DNA from: an uncultured Bacilli bacterium
Lineage (GTDB): Bacteria; Bacillota_I; Bacilli_A; RF39; UBA660
Direction of reading: 5' to 3'
Assembly: GCA_947623935.1 (NCBI GenBank)
Contig: CANQIE010000004.1
Span: 1 to 57,619, forward strand
Length of the DNA stretch: 57,619 nt
Position numbers and translations under genes: made by a program. Positions within the stretch are counted from its first letter, which is position 1, and every line of letters starts with the position of its first letter. Shown in pieces: positions 10,207 to 18,033 of this stretch. The notes below the pieces were generated by a model, which was not told the origin of the DNA, made no database searches, and worked only from the letters and a program-made list of their open reading frames with translations.

Positions 10207-11619
10207 TTACTTGGTTAACTCTTCGATCAAGAGTTTATTCACTAAGACGGGATTGGCTCCCCCTTTTGTTTCTTTCATAATTTGTCCCATCAAGTATTTT
10301 AGAGCACGTTCTTTTCCAGCATGGTAATCATCAACACTAGCCTGGTTTTCAAGAAGTACTTTCTTAACGACTTGGTTAAGACTATCAGTATCGTTTACTT
10401 GAGTAATACCATGATTTTTAATAACTTCATCAATGGATAAATCCGTTTCAAGTAAATCGTTAAAAATCTCTTTTAAGATTTTGCTTGTGAGACTTCCTTC
10501 TTCAAGACGTTTAACGACATCCGTTAATTTTTTCATCGATAACTTGGTATTCGTAATCTTTTTTCTATTCTTATTCAAATATGCAAGGGTATCTCCTAAT
10601 AGAATATTACTCGCAAGGACTAAATTTAATTCCTCGGGAGCCGTTAATAAAAAGTCACTTAGATCTCTATTTTGAATTAACTTGTTACTATTGATTTCAC
10701 TAACACCTTTTTCATGGTATTTTTTCCTTCGTTCATTGGGTAGAACGGGAATTTCTTTTTTAACGCTTTCGATTTCTTCATTGGTAAGAACCAGCATTGG
10801 AATATCTGGTTCAGGAAAGTAACGGTAATCGTTTCCTGTCTCCTTGACACGCATAAGAATGGTCTTTTGTGCTTTTTCATCGAATCTTCTGGTTTCTTCT
10901 TGAATCGTTCCACCCTGTTCATACACAACAATTTGATGTTCTACTTCTTTTTCGATGGCAAGACCGATCGCCGAAATAGAACCAATATTTTTTATCTCCG
11001 TACGTGTTCCTAATTTTTCCGTTTTACTTACCGATACGTTAACATCACACCGCATACTTCCTTCTTCCATTTTACAATCGGAAATATCGGCATAAAGAAG
11101 AAGTTCTCTCAATTTTTCTACATAAGCCATGGCTTCATAAGGACTATTCATATCGGGTTCAGTTACAATTTCAATTAGTGGAACACCGGCCCTATTAAAG
11201 TCTAAAAGTGATGAAGTAGCACTATGTGCACTCTTAGCGGTATCTTCCTCAATATGAATATCGTGGATTCCTATTTTCTTAGGTTTTCCATCCACTTCAA
11301 TTTCCACATAACCATGAATGCCTATTGGCGTTCTTGCCTGTGTAATTTGGTAACCTTTTGGTAAATCGGGATAAAAATAGTTCTTACGATCAAAATACAT
11401 CTGTTGATTGATCTCGCAATTTAAGACTAAGGCAGCGCGTAAAGCTAAAAGAATTGCTCCTCTATTTAAAATAGGAAGGGTACCAGGGTATCCTAAATCG
11501 ATAGCGGTAATATTACTGTTTGCCGTATTTCCATAGCCGTTTGTACCATGAGAAAACATTTTAGTATTCGTCTTTAATTCGCAGTGAATTTCGATTCCTA
11601 CCGTTGTTTTATAGTCCAT
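10207..11619 (-). CDS. gatB: Asp-tRNA(Asn)/Glu-tRNA(Gln) amidotransferase subunit B
   Basis: YKTTVGIEIHCELKTNTKMFS; FNRAGVPLIEIVTEPDM. Confidence 0.97.
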   Translation of the reverse strand: MDYKTTVGIEIHCELKTNTKMFSHGTNGYGNTANSNITAIDLGYPGTLPILNRGAILLALRAALVLNCEINQQMYFDRKNYFYPDLPKGYQITQARTPIGIHGYVEIEVDGKPKKIGIHDIHIEEDTAKSAHSATSSLLDFNRAGVPLIEIVTEPDMNSPYEAMAYVEKLRELLLYADISDCKMEEGSMRCDVNVSVSKTEKLGTRTEIKNIGSISAIGLAIEKEVEHQIVVYEQGGTIQEETRRFDEKAQKTILMRVKETGNDYRYFPEPDIPMLVLTNEEIESVKKEIPVLPNERRKKYHEKGVSEINSNKLIQNRDLSDFLLTAPEELNLVLASNILLGDTLAYLNKNRKKITNTKLSMKKLTDVVKRLEEGSLTSKILKEIFNDLLETDLSIDEVIKNHGITQVNDTDSLNQVVKKVLLENQASVDDYHAGKERALKYLMGQIMKETKGGANPVLVNKLLIEELTK

Positions 11620-11620
11620 A

Positions 11621-13072
11621 CTACTCTTCTCCTTTCGGATCTAGCTTTAAGTTTAACTCTTTCTCTAAGAAAGACGCAAACTGATACATTCTTGCTTCAT
11701 CAAAGGCTTTTCCAATGATGTGAAGACCTATAGGCATATGCTCCCTACTAAAACCAATCGGAAGATTGAGTCCAGGAAGTCCTGCCATATTGACGGGAAT
11801 AACTAAAACATCATCCAAGAAAGAGCGCATAGGGTCATCGGTATCTTGTGCTAAATCATAGGCGGTAGTACACGTGGTAGGACCAATAATAAAGTCGTAC
11901 TTTTCAAAACATTTTTCAAAACTTTTCTTCATGTCGTCTCTAATTTGCATCGCTTTATCATAATAAACTTTAGCATTTTCTCCACTTAAAAGATAACTTC
12001 CTACCATGATTCTTCGTTTAACTTCGTCGCCAAAGCCTTCTTCACGGGTTCTTAAATACAATTCTTCGACTTCTTTGGCGTCATCTACACTATGGCCGTA
12101 ACGAACCCCATCGAAACGCGCTAAGTTACTGCTTGCTTCGCCCATGGCAATAATCTGATACAAAGTAACTGCATTCTCGATATAGTCGATATCAACTCTT
12201 TCTACGGTAACACCTAATTTTTGTAATAATGAAACAGTCTCTTCGATTTTTTCTTTGATACTAGGCGACACTACATCACTCATAAAATAATTGGGAAGAG
12301 CTACTTTCATACCTTTGATATCTTGTCCAATAAACCTAGTGTAATCTTCTATTTCATGATAAGAAGAAGTTAAATCATGGTCATCTTGTCCCTCGATTAC
12401 ATTTAATAATAAGGCATTCTCATATACATTTCTACTCATTGGACCAATGGCATCTAGACTTGATCCAAAAGCAACTAGTCCATAACGTGATACTCTTCCA
12501 TAGGTTGGCTTCATTCCAACAAGTCCACAGTAAGAAGCGGGTTGTCTAATACTTCCTCCTGTATCGGTTCCAAGAGCAAGTGGCACCATTCTTGAAGCAA
12601 CAGAAGCTGCACTTCCCCCTGAAGAACCTCCAGTAATTTTAGTTTTATTCCAAGGATTTTTAGGGGCACCAAAATAACTGGTTCTAGAAGTAGACCCCAT
12701 GGCAAACTCATCCATGTTGGTCTTTCCGATAATAATTAAATGTTTTTCTTTTAATTTAGAAACTACGGTCGCATCATAAATAGGAATAAAGTTATCTAAG
12801 ATGTGAGAGGCACAAGTAGTTCTTAAATCCTTAGTTAAAATATTATCTTTAACGGCAACTGGAATTCCAAAAAGAACATTATCTACTTCCATTCCTTCCA
12901 AAGCTTTTGCTTCTTTAATGGCTTCTTCTTTATTTAAGGTAATAAACGCATTGATTTCAGGATCTTTTTCAATTCTTCTAAAAGCTTCTTCTACTAGCAT
13001 CAAAGGAGTTACTTTACCTTCTTTTAAAAGCGTATTAAGTTCTAAAATACTTAAATCTAAATAATTACTCAT
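11621..13072 (-). CDS. gatA: Asp-tRNA(Asn)/Glu-tRNA(Gln) amidotransferase subunit A
   Basis: Amidase signature GGSSGGSAASVASRMVPLALGTDTGGSIRQPASYCG. Confidence 0.97.
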   Translation of the reverse strand: MSNYLDLSILELNTLLKEGKVTPLMLVEEAFRRIEKDPEINAFITLNKEEAIKEAKALEGMEVDNVLFGIPVAVKDNILTKDLRTTCASHILDNFIPIYDATVVSKLKEKHLIIIGKTNMDEFAMGSTSRTSYFGAPKNPWNKTKITGGSSGGSAASVASRMVPLALGTDTGGSIRQPASYCGLVGMKPTYGRVSRYGLVAFGSSLDAIGPMSRNVYENALLLNVIEGQDDHDLTSSYHEIEDYTRFIGQDIKGMKVALPNYFMSDVVSPSIKEKIEETVSLLQKLGVTVERVDIDYIENAVTLYQIIAMGEASSNLARFDGVRYGHSVDDAKEVEELYLRTREEGFGDEVKRRIMVGSYLLSGENAKVYYDKAMQIRDDMKKSFEKCFEKYDFIIGPTTCTTAYDLAQDTDDPMRSFLDDVLVIPVNMAGLPGLNLPIGFSREHMPIGLHIIGKAFDEARMYQFASFLEKELNLKLDPKGEE

Positions 13073-13364
13073 GAATCATCACCGGCACTTCTATAAAATT
13101 CCCCTTGGTATGAGGTGCATTCTTTTTAACGTCTTGGAATGTAATTTCTTCTTGTGTTTCATCTTTCGTAGGTTTTGCTTCATGATCTACTGGTGCAATT
13201 AAAAAATCTTCATCGTAATTTTTAACCTCTTTAATTTTATCAATTTCATCTAATAATTTTTTTAATTGGTATTGGTACTTTTCTAAAGTCTTTTCATCTG
13301 ATATTTGAATACGTGCTAAACGTGCTACGTGTAATACTTCTTCACGACTTAATTTATTCTCCAT
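13065..13364 (-). CDS. gatC: Asp-tRNA(Asn)/Glu-tRNA(Gln) amidotransferase subunit C
   Basis: LSREEVLHVARLARIQISDEK; position upstream of gatA. Confidence 0.95.
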   Translation of the reverse strand: MENKLSREEVLHVARLARIQISDEKTLEKYQYQLKKLLDEIDKIKEVKNYDEDFLIAPVDHEAKPTKDETQEEITFQDVKKNAPHTKGNFIEVPVMIHE

Positions 13365-13482
13365 TTTATCCCTTCTTTCAAGACGTATTTACTATTATAA
13401 CATAACTTCTTCTACATTATAACAAATTTTATGTTCTTTTGAAACTGCTTTTAAAAAGAAAGAAAAAAAGGCCTAAAAGGTC

Positions 13483-13512
13483 TTGCACTATAAAACATAA
13501 GTTTGATATAAT
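13483..13512 (+). promoter_or_regulatory. Sense promoter of candidate type I TA cassette 1
   Basis: TTGCAC (13483-13488), 18-nt spacer, TATAAT (13507-13512). Confidence 0.75.
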
Positions 13513-13661
13513 TGTATTAGGGAATATCAGTAGTTGAGTGTCTACCTCCAATCTTTATAGAAAGACTAGAGAAAAATAGGATAAAAATCAAAAATTGAAA
13601 ATAATTTATAAGGTTTTGTATATAAAATACTTGACTTTATTATGGGAGGAGGTTTGATATA

Positions 13662-13754
13662 GTGAAAACTAAGACTTTTATTTTAAAAGTTCTCAAGTTC
13701 ATTACTATCATTTTATTTCTCCTTATCATGATGATAGTAGTTATAAAAAAATGA
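13662..13754 (+). CDS. Candidate type I toxin peptide 1 (30 aa)
   Basis: GTG start 9 nt after AGGAGG (13647-13652); (M)KTKTFILKVLKFITIILFLLIMMIVVIKK: single TM segment with basic ends; below the ORF-track size cutoff. Confidence 0.7.
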   Translation: MKTKTFILKVLKFITIILFLLIMMIVVIKK

Positions 13755-13857
13755 CACTCATTCGCTAGAATAAGTGCCTAAACAAATTTATTTTGGGTAG
13801 ACATTCAACATGACGAAACTGAATGTTCCCCTTTTTATTTTATGCAAGTTTTCTTGC
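13742..13857 (-). ncRNA. Candidate antisense (antitoxin) RNA 1, about 110 nt
   Basis: Minus promoter TTGCTA-17 nt-TAAGAT (plus 13893-13865); 5' hairpin GCAAG-AAAA-CTTGC; 3' hairpin CACTTATT..GAATGAGTG followed by a T run. Confidence 0.65.
13795..13840 (+). terminator. Sense terminator of TA cassette 1
   Basis: GGG-tag-ACATTCA..loop..TGAATGT-t-CCCC followed by TTTTTATTTT. Confidence 0.7.
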
Positions 13858-13864
13858 TAAATAC

Positions 13865-13893
13865 ATCTTATCATAAAAGGTACTAAATAGCAA
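13865..13893 (-). promoter_or_regulatory. Antisense promoter, TA cassette 1
   Basis: TTGCTA, 17-nt spacer, TAAGAT on minus strand. Confidence 0.65.
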
Positions 13894-13958
13894 GCAAATA
13901 CTCTTCTTTAACTAATCAGTATTTCAAAAAAATAACATAAATTTTATAACAAATAGGC

Positions 13959-13988
13959 TTGTAAATCAAAACAACAGTTTGGTATAAT
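13959..13988 (+). promoter_or_regulatory. Sense promoter of candidate type I TA cassette 2
   Basis: TTGTAA (13959-13964), 18-nt spacer, TATAAT (13983-13988). Confidence 0.75.
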
Positions 13989-14053
13989 TGTATTAGGGAA
14001 ACTTAACAGTTGGGTGCTTGCCTACTTCTTACATAGGAAGGAGGCTGATAGTT

Positions 14054-14137
14054 ATGTATAAGAAAGATTTTTTAATTTTTTCTTTAATTACTATTATTTT
14101 TTTACTTATTGGTCTACTTTTCACGATTGTAAAATAG
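14054..14137 (+). CDS. Candidate type I toxin peptide 2 (27 aa)
   Basis: ATG 9 nt after AGGAGG; MYKKDFLIFSLITIIFLLIGLLFTIVK: single TM segment with basic ends. Confidence 0.7.
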   Translation: MYKKDFLIFSLITIIFLLIGLLFTIVK

Positions 14138-14148
14138 CGATATATAGC

Positions 14149-14262
14149 AAAAGAAAAGCACTCAATTTACTTTCGTAGATCGAGTGCCAACCAAATTAAT
14201 GGCGAGTACTCAACATCGCAAAGTTAAGTATTCCCTTTTTTATTTTATGCAAGATTCCTTGC
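14149..14262 (-). ncRNA. Candidate antisense (antitoxin) RNA 2, about 110 nt
   Basis: Minus promoter TTGCTA-17 nt-TAGAAT; 5' hairpin GCAAG-GAAT-CTTGC; 3' hairpin GCACTCGATCTAC-gaaa-GTAAATTGAGTGC followed by TTTTCTTTT. Confidence 0.65.
14205..14245 (+). terminator. Sense terminator of TA cassette 2
   Basis: AGTACTCAAC..GTTAAGTATT stem followed by CCCTTTTTTATTTT. Confidence 0.7.
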
Positions 14263-14269
14263 TAAATAC

Positions 14270-14298
14270 ATTCTATCATAAAAGATATGAAATAGCAA
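14270..14298 (-). promoter_or_regulatory. Antisense promoter, TA cassette 2
   Basis: TTGCTA, 17-nt spacer, TAGAAT on minus strand, same layout as cassette 1. Confidence 0.65.
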
Positions 14299-14307
14299 GA
14301 AAATCCC

Positions 14308-14496
14308 TTACTTTTGATAGATTACCATAGCTGAAAAACAATAGATTTGATCTTCTCCAAACATAGAACAAGAAACATCAAACTTAATATCTACCACCTC
14401 AATCGTGTTGTTCTCACTCAAAAAATCATTAATTGCTTTCTCTAAATCTTTTTCATGGGCTTCATCAAACAACTTCACTTTCATATTTATCACCAA
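14308..14496 (-). CDS. Cse60-like sporulation protein
   Basis: MKVKLFDEAHEKDLEKAINDFLSEN..VVDIKFDVSCS..DQIYCFSAMVIY matches the remembered Spore_Cse60 family pattern. Confidence 0.75.
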   Translation of the reverse strand: MVINMKVKLFDEAHEKDLEKAINDFLSENNTIEVVDIKFDVSCSMFGEDQIYCFSAMVIYQK

Positions 14497-14550
14497 GATT
14501 AAGATAGCAAATAAAATATAAAAAATTTGTCAAAAAAAGAGGATATCCTT

Positions 14551-15015
14551 TTATTCACAAGAATATCCCATTTCTTCAAAGGCTTTTCTTACTTCTGCCT
14601 CGTTTTCATCTTTTAAAACACCTATTTTTTGACCATCTTCTTTACTTAATAAAGAGAAATCAATATGAAGAAAAAAAGAAGTCTTTTCATTAGTCGTTTC
14701 AATTTCTACAAAAGATCCTTTTTCTATTCCTAAATCATAAGGTTTTAAAAGCGTAGTTAACTCATCAACAGTATCTCTGTCGTTTGTATTTAGCGAAGTA
14801 GAAAGATCTATATTTTTAATCTTATTATCTAGAAAAGATAAAACAGCATCTTGCTCCACTACTGGGTTTTCATCATTCAATAGATATTTACAAGTGAGTA
14901 GTTTCTCTTCTTGTTTTCCACATCCTGTTAAAAGGATAAGTAAAAGAAACAAAAGCAGGCTACATTTTTTCAAATAAGACACCTCTATTCTTTTATTTAA
15001 CAACAATATTGACAA
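14551..15015 (-). CDS. Small lipoprotein (true start probably near 14976)
   Basis: [20 protein letters not shown] lipobox; the annotated N-terminus overlaps the leuS 3' end. Confidence 0.7.
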   Translation of the reverse strand: MSILLLNKRIEVSYLKKCSLLLFLLLILLTGCGKQEEKLLTCKYLLNDENPVVEQDAVLSFLDNKIKNIDLSTSLNTNDRDTVDELTTLLKPYDLGIEKGSFVEIETTNEKTSFFLHIDFSLLSKEDGQKIGVLKDENEAEVRKAFEEMGYSCE

Positions 15016-17386
15016 TACGTCCTTTGATGACGATCATTTTAACAATTTCTTTTCCTTCGGTATGACGTTTTACATTTTCTTCACTCATAGCTTTTTCTTT
15101 GATGACATCCTCACTATCATCGACATGAACTTTAATCGTGGCTCTTACTTTTCCGTTGACTTGAACTGCAATTTCTTTTTCATCTTCAACCAATTTAGAT
15201 GCATCATAAGTTGGCCAGGTGCTATAAGTAATGGTATCTTCATGATTTAAGAAAGTTGCCCATATTTCTTCGGTAATATGCGGTGCTACTGGGTTAAGTA
15301 ATTGAACAAAGCCATCCGCATAGCACCTAGGGAATTTGTTCTCTTTATAAATCGCATTAACAAAGACCATTAATTGACTGATCGCCGTATTGAAACTTAA
15401 CTGTTCGTAGTCTTCCGTTACTTTCTTTACGGTCTCATGATAAACTTTTTCGATGGACGGAATATTTTCATCTACAAACGGAATCGTTTCAAACATACGC
15501 CATACACGGTCGATAAAACGTTTACTTCCTTCAATTCCAAATGGATCCCATGGTTTGCTTGCAGAAAGAGGTCCCATGAACATTTCGTACATACGAAGCG
15601 CATCAGCTCCATAGTTTTGAACCATTTCATCCGGATTAACAACGTTACCGCGAGACTTACTCATCTTTTCTCCATTCGAACCTAGAATCATTCCTTGATG
15701 GAACAATTTTTGGAAAGGTTCTTTGGTAGGAACGACACCACAATCGTACAACACTTTATGCCAGAATCTTGCATATAACAAGTGAAGTACGGCATGCTCT
15801 GCTCCTCCTACATACAAGTCTACTGGTAACCAGTGTTCAAGTAATTTAGGATCGGCAATCATATCGTCATTATGGGGATCAATATATCTTAAGTAATACC
15901 AACAAGAGCCTGCCCATTGAGGCATAGTGTTGGTTTCTCTTGTTCCTTTAACACCATCGATTTCAACATTTAAGAAGTCAGGGCAATGTGAAAGTGGACT
16001 TTCTCCTGTAGCACTTGGTTGATAGTTGTCGGTGGCAGGAAGTTCAAGTGGAAGTTCTTCTACATCTACGGTGCGCATCGTGCCATCTTCCATGTGAATA
16101 ATTGGAATGGGTTCTCCCCAATAACGTTGTCTTGAAAAAAGCCAGTCACGTAACTTATATTGAATTTTTGCTTCTCCTACTTTATGTTCTTCCAACCATT
16201 TAATCATCGTGTTGATAGCTTCTTCTTTTGACAAACCATCAAGGAAGGAAGAATTGATGTGCTTTCCGTCTCCTACATAGGCTTCTTTGGTGATATCTCC
16301 ACCATCAATGACTGGAATAATAGGTAAATCAAACTTTTTAGCAAATTCATAGTCTCTTTCATCGTGTGCCGGAACTGCCATGATGGCTCCTGTTCCATAA
16401 CTTGCTAAAACATAATCTGAAATCCAAATTGGAATTTTGTTTCCATTTACCGGATTAATGGCATAAGCTCCTGTAAAGACACCCGTCTTTTCTTTATTTA
16501 ATTCGGTACGTTCCAAATCACTCTTAGAAGCACATACCTTCTTATATTCTTCGACTTCTTTTTGATGATCTTTAGTCGTAATTGCATCGATAAATGGATG
16601 CTCTGGTGATAAAACGCAGTAGGTAGCACCAAACAAGGTATCACATCTTGTGGTAAACACGGTAAACTCTTTATCATAGCCATCGACTTTGAAGCGTACA
16701 TTGGCACCTGTACTCTTACCAATCCAGTTCTTTTGCATTTCTTTCGTTGAAGCTGGCCAATCAACAAGATCCAAATCCTCTAGTAATCGTTCGGCATAAT
16801 CAGTAATTTTAAGTACCCATTGGCGCATAGGTCGACGAATAACCGGATATCCTCCACGTTCGCTTTTTCCATTAATCACTTCTTCGTTTGCTAAAACAGT
16901 ACCAAGTTCAGGACACCAGTTTACTGGAATCTCATCTACATAGGCAAGACCCTTTTCATAAAGTTTCAAGAAAATCCATTGAGTCCACTTATAATACTTT
17001 GGATCGGTCGTTGCTATTTCTCTATCCCAATCGTACGATAAACCAAGGGATTTAATCTGTTTTTTAAACGTCTCAATATTGCGTGCAGTAAACTCTTTAG
17101 GATGATTTCCGGTCGTAATGGCATATTGTTCTGCAGGTAGACCAAATGCATCCCAGCCCATTGGATGAAGTACATTGTATCCTTGCATTCTCTTCATACG
17201 CGATACAATATCGGTTGCGGTATATCCTTCGGGATGACCTACATGAAGTCCTTGTCCTGAAGGATAAGGAAACATATCCAAAATATAATATTTTGGACGT
17301 GAAAAATCCCAAATATCCGTCTTAAACGTTTTATTCTCTTCCCAATACTGCTGCCACTTTGTTTCTACTTTTTTAAAATTATACAT
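14993..17386 (-). CDS. leuS: Leucyl-tRNA synthetase
   Basis: [40 protein letters not shown]. Confidence 0.98.
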   Translation of the reverse strand: MYNFKKVETKWQQYWEENKTFKTDIWDFSRPKYYILDMFPYPSGQGLHVGHPEGYTATDIVSRMKRMQGYNVLHPMGWDAFGLPAEQYAITTGNHPKEFTARNIETFKKQIKSLGLSYDWDREIATTDPKYYKWTQWIFLKLYEKGLAYVDEIPVNWCPELGTVLANEEVINGKSERGGYPVIRRPMRQWVLKITDYAERLLEDLDLVDWPASTKEMQKNWIGKSTGANVRFKVDGYDKEFTVFTTRCDTLFGATYCVLSPEHPFIDAITTKDHQKEVEEYKKVCASKSDLERTELNKEKTGVFTGAYAINPVNGNKIPIWISDYVLASYGTGAIMAVPAHDERDYEFAKKFDLPIIPVIDGGDITKEAYVGDGKHINSSFLDGLSKEEAINTMIKWLEEHKVGEAKIQYKLRDWLFSRQRYWGEPIPIIHMEDGTMRTVDVEELPLELPATDNYQPSATGESPLSHCPDFLNVEIDGVKGTRETNTMPQWAGSCWYYLRYIDPHNDDMIADPKLLEHWLPVDLYVGGAEHAVLHLLYARFWHKVLYDCGVVPTKEPFQKLFHQGMILGSNGEKMSKSRGNVVNPDEMVQNYGADALRMYEMFMGPLSASKPWDPFGIEGSKRFIDRVWRMFETIPFVDENIPSIEKVYHETVKKVTEDYEQLSFNTAISQLMVFVNAIYKENKFPRCYADGFVQLLNPVAPHITEEIWATFLNHEDTITYSTWPTYDASKLVEDEKEIAVQVNGKVRATIKVHVDDSEDVIKEKAMSEENVKRHTEGKEIVKMIVIKGRIVNIVVK

Positions 17387-17789
17387 CTTTCTTCTTTCCT
17401 TTCTCTACTTTTTTAAAATACGTTCCTACTAGATGGAATGAAATTAGTATGAGCACGATGGCTAAAACAAAACTTACTAACAATTGTAAAATGAATCCGT
17501 CGATAAAACTTACGATTGTTAACAACAATGCAATATCAAAACTCGATACCAATGCTATTACATATAAGAACTTCTTATAGGATATTTTGGTTAAATCGAT
17601 TTTATATCTTAAAACCAAATACTCTACTTCCACCGGTAAATCTCTACTAGTCTCTTTCTTTTTTCTTCTTTTTAAAACCTTTCTTGGCTTCTTTGGTTTA
17701 TCTTTATTGAGTTCCTTTCGAATCAGTCTAAAATAATACAGCAAGAATGCAATCAAGAATACGCCTATAAATAAGATTACTTCTTCCAT
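17379..17789 (-). CDS. Small two-TM membrane protein co-transcribed with leuS
   Basis: N- and C-terminal TM segments; lies between the T-box leader and leuS, overlapping leuS by 8 nt. Confidence 0.75.
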   Translation of the reverse strand: MEEVILFIGVFLIAFLLYYFRLIRKELNKDKPKKPRKVLKRRKKKETSRDLPVEVEYLVLRYKIDLTKISYKKFLYVIALVSSFDIALLLTIVSFIDGFILQLLVSFVLAIVLILISFHLVGTYFKKVEKGKKKDV

Positions 17790-17812
17790 AAATCCTCCTT
17801 ATAAATAAAAAA

Positions 17813-18025
17813 CGCCCTTATTAACATAAGGACGAAATTTTTCCGTGGTACCACCTTAATTCTTAGGTATCTAAGCGCTTTATCTCGTAACGTGAGCATA
17901 CGTTCCTATCTTTCTAAAAGACAAGTTCCAAGCTTCTTTTTATCTAGTTTCCACCTACCACTAGCTCTCTATTTAAAAATCCACTTGTACTACTTCTTTT
18001 GATAAGAATTTCAAGATTTCATGTA
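17813..18025 (-). promoter_or_regulatory. T-box leader of the leuS operon
   Basis: Minus-strand AAGGTGGTACCACGG (plus 17843-17857) followed by terminator CGTCCTTATgttaATAAGGGCG-TTTTTT (17813-17834 plus T run); structured upstream leader of about 150 nt. Confidence 0.9.
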
Positions 18026-18033
18026 TTAGTATA

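Noticed and set aside
10677-10931. 84-aa minus ORF
   Set aside because: Alternative frame inside gatB, biased by the strong codon usage of the real gene.
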